DNA of 64,000 nucleotides from Marinovum sp048263515 (GTDB taxonomy: Bacteria > Pseudomonadota > Alphaproteobacteria > Rhodobacterales > Rhodobacteraceae), in assembly GCF_048263515.1 (NCBI RefSeq), contig NZ_JBLXEC010000001.1:124001-188000 (forward strand), written 5' to 3'. A program made the position numbers and the translations under genes. Below are positions 52,283 through 59,482 of the stretch, piece after piece. Every line of letters begins with the position of its first letter. Within the stretch, counting starts at the first letter, position 1. The notes under the pieces are model-generated. The model searched no databases. It was not told where the DNA came from and saw only the letters and a program-made list of their open reading frames with translations.

Positions 52283-53314
52283 TCACTTTCTCAGATCGAG
52301 AACGGAATCCCCCGGCTTCATCTTTACCTGCGTCAGAATTTGATGGGTCGGCGCCTCCGGATTTGCACTCCGCGCGGCCAGCAGACGAATCGCCTCGGTG
52401 CCCAGGTGTTCCCAGTCCACATGCAGGGTGCTGAGCAGCGGCGAGGAGAACTCTGCCAGCGGCAATCCGTTGAACCCGAGGATCGACACATCCGCCGGCA
52501 CATCATACCCGTGCATCCGCAAATCCTGCATCACCCCCAGCGCCACCGTGTCCGCCGCACAGAACACCGCCGTATAGGGAAACCGCCCCTCCGTCAGCAT
52601 CGGCATCAGGAACCGGTGCGCCGCCTGTTCGGTGACGCTCTCCATCTCGATATGATCGCAGTCGACCTCGGCGCCGCCCAGCTGATCGATCGCCGCGCGA
52701 AAGCCGGTGTCGCGCGCCGCCAGCGTCTCGCGCCGCCGGGTCCCGAGGTGCAGAATGCGGCGATGGCCCATGTCCAGCAGGTGCTGCGCCGCCATCCAGC
52801 CGCCGAAATAATTGTTCGGCGCCACGTGATCGTGGGTCATCGTCAGGTCGATCCCATTGACCATGACCGTCGGATGCCCCTGATCCAGCAGGCTTTTCAA
52901 CAGCGCAGGCTCGGGGTCGACCCCGGCAAAGAGCACCCCGGTCTCGGTGCCGCCAAGGATCTGCGACGGAATCTCGCCGTCATCGCCGAACAGCGCCAGC
53001 TCGACCCGCAGCCCGACCTCGGCGGCAGCGTTCTTCAGCCCCGTCATGATGAAATGGTAGATCGAGGCCGAGCCCGAGTTCAGATCGGCCTGCGACTGCA
53101 GCAGCAGCGCCCGCCTGATCCGCGGGCTGGCCGCCGGGGCCCCCTGCCCCGCCGGCAGGGTCACCGGCGTGCCCAGATCGGCCGCGGCCTTGAGCACCCG
53201 TTCGGCGGTGGCGCTGCTGATCCCCGGCGCGCCGGACAGCACCCGCGACACCGTCGAAACCGACACGCCGACCAGCTTGGCGATGTCTTCCTGTCTGACC
53301 CTCGATTGCCGCAT
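52283..53314 (-). CDS. LacI family transcriptional regulator of the oligosaccharide operon
   Basis: A 343-residue LacI protein with HTH VRQEDIAKLVGVSVSTVSRVLSG (positions about 6-28) and a sensor domain. The hinge region has an unusually Pro/Ala-rich stretch (TPVTLPAGQGAPAASPRIRRALLL) and lacks a clear hinge helix. The ATG at 53314 follows AGGGGGCAAG; a longer frame to 53344 is possible. It precedes the 2-hydroxyacid dehydrogenase operon on the same strand and very likely represses it, and itself, through the TTGCA arrays on each side. Confidence 0.88.
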   Translation of the reverse strand: MRQSRVRQEDIAKLVGVSVSTVSRVLSGAPGISSATAERVLKAAADLGTPVTLPAGQGAPAASPRIRRALLLQSQADLNSGSASIYHFIMTGLKNAAAEVGLRVELALFGDDGEIPSQILGGTETGVLFAGVDPEPALLKSLLDQGHPTVMVNGIDLTMTHDHVAPNNYFGGWMAAQHLLDMGHRRILHLGTRRRETLAARDTGFRAAIDQLGGAEVDCDHIEMESVTEQAAHRFLMPMLTEGRFPYTAVFCAADTVALGVMQDLRMHGYDVPADVSILGFNGLPLAEFSSPLLSTLHVDWEHLGTEAIRLLAARSANPEAPTHQILTQVKMKPGDSVLDLRK

Positions 53315-53377
53315 CTTGCCCCCTGCCCCGTCCCTGACCTGCACATTCCCGTTCGTTCTTCATGGATCGGCCGGGCA

Positions 53378-53416
53378 TTGCAAGTTTTTTGCACGATCTT
53401 GCAACAACGATTTGCA
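53378..53416. promoter_or_regulatory. TTGCA operator array upstream of the LacI gene
   Basis: Four TTGCA half-sites in one direction start at 53378, 53389, 53399 and 53412, spaced 11, 10 and 13 bp, i.e. on about the same helix face. Two of them are TTGCAA. This matches the array upstream of the operon at 52154 and suggests autoregulation. Confidence 0.55.
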
Positions 53417-53439
53417 GCAGAGCCGGCCTGCGTGCACCA

Positions 53440-54255
53440 TCACTCCACCGCCAGAACGTCCACCCGGCGCACCCCCGGATCGATCCCGGCATAGGTCGTC
53501 AGCAACTGCGGCAGGAAATGCGTGCTGACGTAATCCGCCACGAAGCGCGACGGCGCGGCCAGCGTCACCCGCCCGCCCTCGCGCGACATTTCCGACAATT
53601 GCCCGAACCACGCATTGGTCAGCGCCGGCGCCTCCTGACGCAGCCGCGCCAGCACCTGGCCCCAGGCCCCCTCGGCCGGCCCTGCGCTGCCCCGCGGCTG
53701 GAACGGGATCACCTTGGGGTCATCCGGCACCAAAGCCTCCCCTGCCCCGCCCTGACGCTCCTGCATGCGGGCCACGAAGTCCGGTCCGATCGTCTCCCAG
53801 ATCGGCCGTGTGTCGCCCAGCAGGCTCGCGAGGTTCAGCGCATAGACCGTCACCCGGCCCTTGGCCCCGGCGCGTTTGACCTCAATCCAGCCGGCGCTGC
53901 GCAGCTTGGCCATCTCGCGTTTGACCGTGCGTTCATCCACCGACCAGAGCCGGGCGATCTCGGCCCGGCCGATCGAGAGCTCGTTGTTCTGCCAATTGTA
54001 ACGGGTGGTGATCAGCACCATCAGACGCATGATCAGCCGCTGGCGGTGCTTGTCCCCCGAAAGAGCAGAGACCCCCAGCGCCGAAAGTATGTCGTATTTC
54101 TGGGCCGAGGCATTGCGCCCGACCGGTTTCGCCACCTGCATGACCTGCTCCGCCTCGTTGCCGGCTGTCCCGGCCCTTTTGTCCGGTTTGTGAACGCCTG
54201 CCAACGCTTTTCCGGAACTTTGTCCAATTTGCGTCCAACGATGCGATTCTGTCAA
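53440..54255 (-). CDS. plasmid replication initiator, DnaA-like type
   Basis: A 271-residue initiator. The middle is a winged HTH (RLIMRLMVLITTRYNW, then LSIGRAEIARLWSVDERTVKREMAKLRSAGWIEV, about residues 70-125). The C-terminus (WGQVLARLRQEAPALTNAWFGQLSEMSREGGRVTLAAPSRFVADYVSTHF; about 205-254) resembles domain I of DnaA. This is the layout of Rhodobacterales DnaA-like plasmid initiators; no AAA+ ATPase domain is present. The longest start is TTG at 54255, with GAGGA 4 nt upstream. An ATG at 54141 is an alternative. It lies divergent from parAB across the putative origin. Confidence 0.85.
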   Translation of the reverse strand: MTESHRWTQIGQSSGKALAGVHKPDKRAGTAGNEAEQVMQVAKPVGRNASAQKYDILSALGVSALSGDKHRQRLIMRLMVLITTRYNWQNNELSIGRAEIARLWSVDERTVKREMAKLRSAGWIEVKRAGAKGRVTVYALNLASLLGDTRPIWETIGPDFVARMQERQGGAGEALVPDDPKVIPFQPRGSAGPAEGAWGQVLARLRQEAPALTNAWFGQLSEMSREGGRVTLAAPSRFVADYVSTHFLPQLLTTYAGIDPGVRRVDVLAVE

Positions 54256-54332
54256 GCGATCCTCTGAAGCGTGGCGGTTTCGTCCCGCAATTCTGCCCCA
54301 ATAAAAAAAGATCTGGTGAAGTGTAAGGTGAA

Positions 54333-54409
54333 GGGGGACATCCTGTACGTCCCCCTATTTGCCGGAAATGTCCCCCTAACCGTGGGGGAGCCGCCAATGG
54401 TGTCCCCCC
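54333..54409. repeat. GTCCCCC iteron-like repeats
   Basis: Five copies in alternating orientation: GGGGGACA (54333-54340), GTCCCCCTA (54349-54357), TGTCCCCCTA (54369-54378), GTGGGGGAG (54382-54390, one mismatch) and TGTCCCCCC (54401-54409). Copies 1 and 2 form a hairpin with 7-bp arms. Likely binding sites for the initiator. Confidence 0.55.
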
Positions 54410-54494
54410 ATATATCGCAGCGGGATCAAGGGAATCGCCCTCTCGCCCCTGACTGACGTCCGAATCGGTTTCAGGGCCCGATCCCCTTGGTTTT

Positions 54495-54510
54495 CTTACC
54501 CGTGGATAAA
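54495..54510 (-). repeat. partition-site-like near-palindrome, copy 1
   Basis: On the minus strand it reads TTTATCC-AC-GGGTAAG, one of four copies of TTTAYCC-AY-GGGTAAR in 2.6 kb. Likely parS for ParB. Confidence 0.65.
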
Positions 54511-54543
54511 AACCGGCTTCCTTGCCTTCAGATGATAATAGGT

Positions 54544-54560
54544 TTTGCCCTAATGGCAAA
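54544..54560. promoter_or_regulatory. inverted repeat before parA
   Basis: TTTGCC-CTAAT-GGCAAA, 6-bp perfect arms, 50 bp before the parA start. It could be a ParA autoregulatory site; its N-terminal HTH supports that, but nothing proves it. Confidence 0.35.
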
Positions 54561-54610
54561 TTAAGCGTAAATGGGGGAAAAGCGACAAAAACCGTCCTGC
54601 GAGGCCCTGC

Positions 54611-55918
54611 ATGTATACCCACGAAGACCTGAGCGTTCTTCAGAACCGTTCCCTGAAACTCCAAGGCTGGATCCGCCAGCAGACCTTTTCCCCCGGCCTG
54701 GAAAAGACCCTGCGCCGGTTCTCGAGCTGGGAGGTCGCCGAGCTGATCTTCCGCATCAACCAGTCGACCTTCCGCGGCAAGCTGGCGGCCGATCCCTCGC
54801 TGCCGTCGGGCGAGGTCGAACAGGAGGGCCGGCAGCGCTGGTTCTCGCTCGAAGAGATCAACGAGCTTCGCCGCCGTCTCAAGGTCAACAAGCGCAGCCT
54901 GATGCCGGTGCGCCCGGCGCGGCAACGCGCGGTGCGCGCAGCGGTGGCCAACTTCAAGGGCGGCGCCGGCAAATCCACCGTGGCGCTGCACTTCGCCCAT
55001 GCCGCCGCGCTCGACGGCTACCGGGTGCTGGTGGTCGACTTCGATCCGCAGGCCACGCTCAGCCATTCCATGGGGCTGACCGACGTCTCCGAGGAACACA
55101 CCGTCTGGGGCATCATGGCGCGCGACCTGATCCGCGAGACCGAGCGGATGAACGCGGGCCCGGTGGGCGCCGAGAGCGGCGCCGCCCTGCCCCACCGACA
55201 CCTGCCCGCCTCGATCACCGAGCTGGGCCTTGGCGATCTGCGCATCGGTGATTTCATCAAGCCGACCTCCTGGCCCACGATCGACGCCATCCCCTCTTGC
55301 GCCAACGCCGCCTTTGTCGAATTCGCCAGCGCACAATATCGCCACCTCAATCCCGAGTGGTCGTTCTTTGCCGCGGTGTCGCGTTATCTCGATCAGATCC
55401 CCGACGACAGCTACGACATCATTATCTTCGACTGCCCGCCCGCCATCGGCTACCAATCGATGAACGCGGTCTTTGCCGCCGACGTGCTCTATATCCCTTC
55501 TGGCCCCGGCTACTGGGAATACGACAGCACCACCTCCTTCGTCGGCCAGCTCTCGGAGGCGCTCGAGGATTTGTCAGGCGGGTTCGACGGCACTTTACCC
55601 ACGGGTAAAATCGCTTTGCCCAAGGTGTTCTACGACATCCGCTTCCTGCTGACCCGTTACGAGGCCGGCAACGATCTGCACCGCGCCATGCAGGAGGCCT
55701 TTCGCAAGGTCTGGGGCGAACATGTCACCGACAACCCGGTCGAGATGACCCGCGCGGTCGAACAATCCGGGCGATTCCTGAACTCGGTCTACGAGATGGA
55801 TTACCGGGAGATGACCAGAGAGACCTGGCGCAGAGCACGTCATACATTCGATGCGGCCTATGAAGAGTTCCGCCAGACGGTGCATGATGCCTGGGCGCAG
55901 ATGGAGGCTGACAAATGA
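54611..55918 (+). CDS. parA: ParA-family partition ATPase (type Ia, with N-terminal HTH)
   Basis: A 435-residue ParA. The N-terminal extension includes a helix-turn-helix (FSSWEVAELIFRINQSTFRGKL, about 37-58) typical of self-repressing plasmid ParAs. The deviant Walker A KGGAGKST is at 116-123, the A' motif VDFDPQATL at 142-150, and Walker B IIIFDCPPAIG follows near residue 275. ParA drives segregation of the ParB-parS complex over the nucleoid. A parS-like site lies inside the gene at 55594 and is translated as LPTGK. It overlaps parB by 4 bp. Confidence 0.94.
   Translation: MYTHEDLSVLQNRSLKLQGWIRQQTFSPGLEKTLRRFSSWEVAELIFRINQSTFRGKLAADPSLPSGEVEQEGRQRWFSLEEINELRRRLKVNKRSLMPVRPARQRAVRAAVANFKGGAGKSTVALHFAHAAALDGYRVLVVDFDPQATLSHSMGLTDVSEEHTVWGIMARDLIRETERMNAGPVGAESGAALPHRHLPASITELGLGDLRIGDFIKPTSWPTIDAIPSCANAAFVEFASAQYRHLNPEWSFFAAVSRYLDQIPDDSYDIIIFDCPPAIGYQSMNAVFAADVLYIPSGPGYWEYDSTTSFVGQLSEALEDLSGGFDGTLPTGKIALPKVFYDIRFLLTRYEAGNDLHRAMQEAFRKVWGEHVTDNPVEMTRAVEQSGRFLNSVYEMDYREMTRETWRRARHTFDAAYEEFRQTVHDAWAQMEADK
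55594..55609 (+). repeat. partition-site-like near-palindrome, copy 2 (inside parA)
   Basis: TTTACCC-AC-GGGTAAA, 7-bp perfect arms. In the parA frame it encodes L-P-T-G-K at about residues 328-333. Confidence 0.68.
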
Positions 55919-57000
55919 GCAAGAAGCGGAGAATGTTCGACATCGACCTGCCCGAAATGGGCGACATGGAGGTCGGCAAGACACCCGAGCGCGCGCTGCG
56001 ACGCGGGCCGATGGCCTCGGCGATTCACGAAAACGCCAATTCGCTGCGCGACCGCAAGGCAGCGGAAGAGACCATCCGCGAAGAGAACGACCGTCTCGCC
56101 ACCGAGTTTGTCAGGCTGAAACGCGAAGGTCTGATCACCGACCGGGTGCCGCTCGAGGCGGTGGTCGCCGACAAGCTGATGCGCGACCGCGCCCCCGGCG
56201 CCGACGAGGACCTGCAGGAGCTGATGCTGTCGATCCGCGAGATCGGCCTGTCCAATCCGCTGCGCGTCGAGGCGCGGGAGGATGGCAAATACGAGCTGAT
56301 CCAGGGCATGCGCCGGCTGATGGCCTTTCGCGCGCTGCACGCGGAAACCGGCGATCCGGCCTTTGCCACGATCCCGGTGGGGATCGTGCCGGCCGAGAAC
56401 GAGCTGCACACCAGCTATCGCCGGATGGTGGACGAGAACCTGATCCGCAAGGATATCTCGTTCGCGGAAATGGCGACGCTGGCGCGGCGCTATGCCGAAG
56501 ACCCGGCGAACCAATGCCCCGAGGTGTCTGAGGCGGTATCGGTGTTGTTCAAGTCTGCCTCGGACCAGAAGCGCAGCTACATCCGCGCCTTTGCCGAGCT
56601 GCTGACACGGCTGGAAAAGCTGCTGGAGCATCCGCAGAAAATTCCGCGAAATGTCGGGGTCGAACTGAAGCGCGCGCTTGATCGGGACGCGGGGCTGGTG
56701 CAGCGGGTGAGCCAGGCGCTGAAGGCCGAGCCGGGGCGGGATGCCAAGCGCGAGGTGGCGATCCTGCGCGGCTTTGTCGAGGAAGGTCCGGTTTTACCCA
56801 CGGGTAAGACCCCGGGTCAGAAGCCGCCGCGGCAGCGCCAGGCCAAGACGACATTCCAGGTGTCGCAGGGCAAGGCGGTTGCCAAATGCAGCGCGTCGCA
56901 GGGCCGGCTGGAACTGCGCGAGGACCGCGACTTCTCGGCCATCGACCGGCGCAAGCTGGAACAGGCGATCAAGGCTTTCTACGCCGCGCTTGATGCGTGA
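55915..57000 (+). CDS. parB: ParB-family partition protein
   Basis: A 361-residue ParB. The N-terminal ParB/Srx domain covers IREIGLSNPLRVEAREDGKYELIQGMRRLMAFRAL (about residues 106-140), the central box EN-LIRKDISFAEMATLARRYAED (about 176-200), and a HTH-like region SEAVSVLFKSASDQKRSYIRAF follows. The C-terminal part is a variable linker and a possible dimer domain. It binds parS-like palindromes, probably the TTTAYCC-AY-GGGTAAR sites around it. One such site lies in the gene at 56793. Confidence 0.93.
   Translation: MSKKRRMFDIDLPEMGDMEVGKTPERALRRGPMASAIHENANSLRDRKAAEETIREENDRLATEFVRLKREGLITDRVPLEAVVADKLMRDRAPGADEDLQELMLSIREIGLSNPLRVEAREDGKYELIQGMRRLMAFRALHAETGDPAFATIPVGIVPAENELHTSYRRMVDENLIRKDISFAEMATLARRYAEDPANQCPEVSEAVSVLFKSASDQKRSYIRAFAELLTRLEKLLEHPQKIPRNVGVELKRALDRDAGLVQRVSQALKAEPGRDAKREVAILRGFVEEGPVLPTGKTPGQKPPRQRQAKTTFQVSQGKAVAKCSASQGRLELREDRDFSAIDRRKLEQAIKAFYAALDA
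56793..56808 (+). repeat. partition-site-like near-palindrome, copy 3 (inside parB)
   Basis: TTTACCC-AC-GGGTAAG, in the parB frame again L-P-T-G-K, at about residues 293-298, in the linker before the C-terminus. Confidence 0.68.
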
Positions 57001-57032
57001 ACGGGCAGGGGGCCTGGCCCCTGTCGACGGGA

Positions 57033-57048
57033 TTTATCCATGGGTAAA
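57033..57048 (+). repeat. partition-site-like near-palindrome, copy 4 (after parB)
   Basis: TTTATCC-AT-GGGTAAA, 7-bp arms with one mismatch, 33 bp after the parB stop. Confidence 0.65.
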
Positions 57049-57168
57049 ACGCGGCGCCTGTGTGCCTTGGCCGGGCCCGCGACGCGCGCTGCAAGAACTC
57101 CGGGTGCCGGCGCGGCAGGGTCGGGGCTGGCGGGGGCGGTGGGTGATGGTCAGGTTGTGCGCCGGGGG

Positions 57169-57498
57169 TCAGCCGGGGGTCCGCAACCTCGGTGAGGCAT
57201 GCCGGACGGTGGGCCGGACGGCGCACCGGGTGGTTTGATTGCCCATTGCGTGACCTTTGGCATTGCGTCCCGGGGCGAGGTCCTGGATGATGTTCACAGG
57301 TCCATTTTGCGGTCGCTCGGGCGTGTTTCCCGGGACAGACGGCAGGGGATCGTGGCCGCGGCCGTTACCTTCCAAAATGTTGAGATTATCGGACATAACC
57401 CCATACAGCGGGGCGCGGCGCTTTTGCAGTAAGAAATTTCCCAAAAGCGCCGCGAAGAAATGAGCCGTCGCAGGACCGGCGGTTTCATCGGCTGCCAT
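57169..57498 (-). CDS. doubtful small hypothetical protein
   Basis: A possible 109-residue protein starting MAADETAGPATAHFFAAL, with AAGG a few bases before the ATG. No domain is recognised, the C-terminal half looks low in structure, and codon use is not clearly that of its neighbours. It may be noise. Confidence 0.15.
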   Translation of the reverse strand: MAADETAGPATAHFFAALLGNFLLQKRRAPLYGVMSDNLNILEGNGRGHDPLPSVPGNTPERPQNGPVNIIQDLAPGRNAKGHAMGNQTTRCAVRPTVRHASPRLRTPG

Positions 57499-57693
57499 GG
57501 GCCTTCCCTTCGCAGGGGGCCGGACGGTTTGGCGCCCCGCGCGGCGAGGGGCGAAGGTCATGCGGGCGGTCGCTGTGAGACCACCTGAATATTCCAGGAT
57601 TTGAAGGGGTAGGGGGCCACAGGCAGCCAGAGCCGGGGAAGCGTTATCCGAAGCGGGCGGGGCAGGTCAGGCCTGCCCCGCCGGTGCGAGGGC

Positions 57694-59340
57694 TCAGGCT
57701 TCGCGGTGGCGGTTCTGCACGCCGCGGCGGTCGCGGATCGCGTCCTTGATGACGGCCTTGGTCAGCGCCACGCACATCAGGAACATCACCAGGCTGAAAG
57801 GCAGCGCGCCGATCACCATGGCGGTCTTGATGGCGCCCAGACCGCCCACCAGCAGCAGGCCGCCGACCACGAGGCTGAGCGCCACCCCCCAGAAGACGAT
57901 ATGGGCGCGGCCCTTGGGGCTTTCCTCGCCGGCGGCATTGATGGTGTTGACGATCAGGATCGCCGAATCCGCGGTTGTCACCAGATAGGTCAACAGCAGG
58001 ACGACAACCACGGCGGCCATCGCCCAGGCCAGGCCGCTGCCCAGCATCAGGTCAAGCGTGGCAAAGAGCTGGCTCTCCTGGCCGGCACCCGAGATCGCGT
58101 CGCCGGCGGTGCCGCTCAGGGTCATGTCGATGGCGGTGCCGCCGACAAGCGTGAACCAGACAAAGCACATCAGCGACGGCACCACGATCGCGCCCAGCAC
58201 GTATTCGCGGATGCTGCGCCCGCGCGAGATCCGGGCGAGGAAGACACCGACGAAGGGTGCAAAGGCGATCCACCACGCCCAGTAGAACACCGACCAGCCG
58301 CCTTGCCATGCGGCGAGGGCGTCGCCTGTCTCGGTGCCGTCGGCGTGCCAGACCGTCACCAGCAGCGCCGGCAGTTCGGTCACATAGGCCAGCAGCCCCG
58401 AGGCCAGCGCGCCGAGCCCGAAGAGGCTGGAGCCGAACAGCAGGAAGAAGGCCAGCAGGAAGACGCTGAGCCCCATGTTGAGGTTCGACAGCCACTTGAT
58501 GCCCTTGCCCACGCCAGAGAGCGCCGAGAGCGTCGAGGCGCCGAGGATCATCACCAGCGCCACGACGATCCCGGCGGTGCTGGGCTTGCCGTCGGCCTCG
58601 ATGATCCAGTCGCCGAACCCCACGCGGTTGAGGCCGGCCACGAACTGCTCGACGCCGAAGCCCAGGGTCTGCGCCACCCCGAGGATGGTGGCGACGACGG
58701 CGACGACGTCGATCACATGGCCCAGCGGCCCGGAGAGATGTCTGCCGAACAGCGGCATCAGGCCCGAGCGCACGGTCAAGGGCAGGTTCCGGCGGTAGGA
58801 GAAATAGGCCAGCGACAGCCCGACCAGCGCATAGCAGGCCCAGGCCGAAAAGCCCCAGTGCAGGAACGACCAGACATAGGCGGCGGTCACGTTGTCGGCG
58901 CCCGATGCGCTGGTCTGGCCGAGGATGACATTGGGGTTGGTGGCAAAGTGGTACATCGGCTCGGCGGTGGCAAAGGTCAGCATGCCGATGCCGATCCCGG
59001 CGCCGAACATCATCGAGAACCACGAAAAGCGCGAGAACTCGGGGCGATCCTCGGGCCGGCCCAGGGTGATCCGTCCGGTGGCCGGCACCAGCGCCAGCAC
59101 CAGGCAGACCACGAGGAACAGCGCCACCACCCAGATGTACCAGCTGGCAAAGCTCTTGAGCAGGGCGCCGTTCAGCGCGTTCAGCACCGCCGCGGCGGTG
59201 TCGGGCACCGAGATCGCCCAGACGATCAGCGCCGAGACCAGTATCTTGGACGGGATCGCGACGCTCTTGGCAAAGCCGGAATAGAGACCGCGATCCGCGG
59301 TCTCTATGTCCAGTTCCATCAATGGGGGTTTGTTGGCCAT
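57694..59340 (-). CDS. dddT: BCCT family transporter, probable DMSP/betaine importer
   Basis: A 548-residue transporter with about twelve membrane segments and BCCT signatures: FSWFSMMFGAGIGIGMLTFA (about residues 86-105), SFLHWGFSAWACYALVGLSL (about 137-156) and FYWAWWIAFAPFVGVFLARI (about 340-359). BCCT proteins import quaternary ammonium or sulfonium compounds such as choline, betaine, carnitine and DMSP. Located downstream of a DddD-like gene on the same strand, as dddT is in known DMSP clusters, it is best read as the DMSP importer. The ATG at 59340 has GGAGG upstream. Confidence 0.83.
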   Translation of the reverse strand: MANKPPLMELDIETADRGLYSGFAKSVAIPSKILVSALIVWAISVPDTAAAVLNALNGALLKSFASWYIWVVALFLVVCLVLALVPATGRITLGRPEDRPEFSRFSWFSMMFGAGIGIGMLTFATAEPMYHFATNPNVILGQTSASGADNVTAAYVWSFLHWGFSAWACYALVGLSLAYFSYRRNLPLTVRSGLMPLFGRHLSGPLGHVIDVVAVVATILGVAQTLGFGVEQFVAGLNRVGFGDWIIEADGKPSTAGIVVALVMILGASTLSALSGVGKGIKWLSNLNMGLSVFLLAFFLLFGSSLFGLGALASGLLAYVTELPALLVTVWHADGTETGDALAAWQGGWSVFYWAWWIAFAPFVGVFLARISRGRSIREYVLGAIVVPSLMCFVWFTLVGGTAIDMTLSGTAGDAISGAGQESQLFATLDLMLGSGLAWAMAAVVVVLLLTYLVTTADSAILIVNTINAAGEESPKGRAHIVFWGVALSLVVGGLLLVGGLGAIKTAMVIGALPFSLVMFLMCVALTKAVIKDAIRDRRGVQNRHREA

Positions 59341-59482
59341 GGTTCCTCCGTTCTGGCACAATGTCGGGCCAGCCTCCTCCGTTTGCCGCGCAGGCTGCGC
59401 GACAGGACTGGTCCGAGCGGGGGGTGGATGCGGCGCACCGCAAGAAAAACGGCGGGCTCTGGCAAGCCCGCCGCAAAGGCCC

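Larger units (their letters stand above)
54256..54610. other. putative replication origin region
   Basis: The 355-bp gap between the divergent initiator and parA holds an AT-rich start (ataaaaaaagat), a cluster of GTCCCCC repeats (54333-54409), one partition-type palindrome (54495-54510) and an inverted repeat close to parA. Its place beside a DnaA-like initiator and its repeats make it the best oriV candidate. The palindrome at 54495-54510 also contains, on the minus strand, TTATCCACG, close to a DnaA box. Confidence 0.55.
57001..57693. other. gene-poor stretch between parB and the BCCT gene
   Basis: About 690 bp with the fourth parS-like site (57033-57048), a GC-rich hairpin just after parB (CAGGGG-N6-CCCCTG at 57006-57023, possible terminator), and no confident gene. 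One weak minus-strand frame (57169-57498) is listed separately. Confidence 0.6.

Noticed and set aside
55594..56808. parS-like copies as transcription terminators
   Set aside because: They lie inside coding genes, have only 7-bp arms with a 2-nt centre and lack T tracts.
53440..57000. A repABC-type replication operon
   Set aside because: The initiator is divergent from parAB and does not resemble RepC, and the ParA/ParB are not arranged repA-repB-repC.
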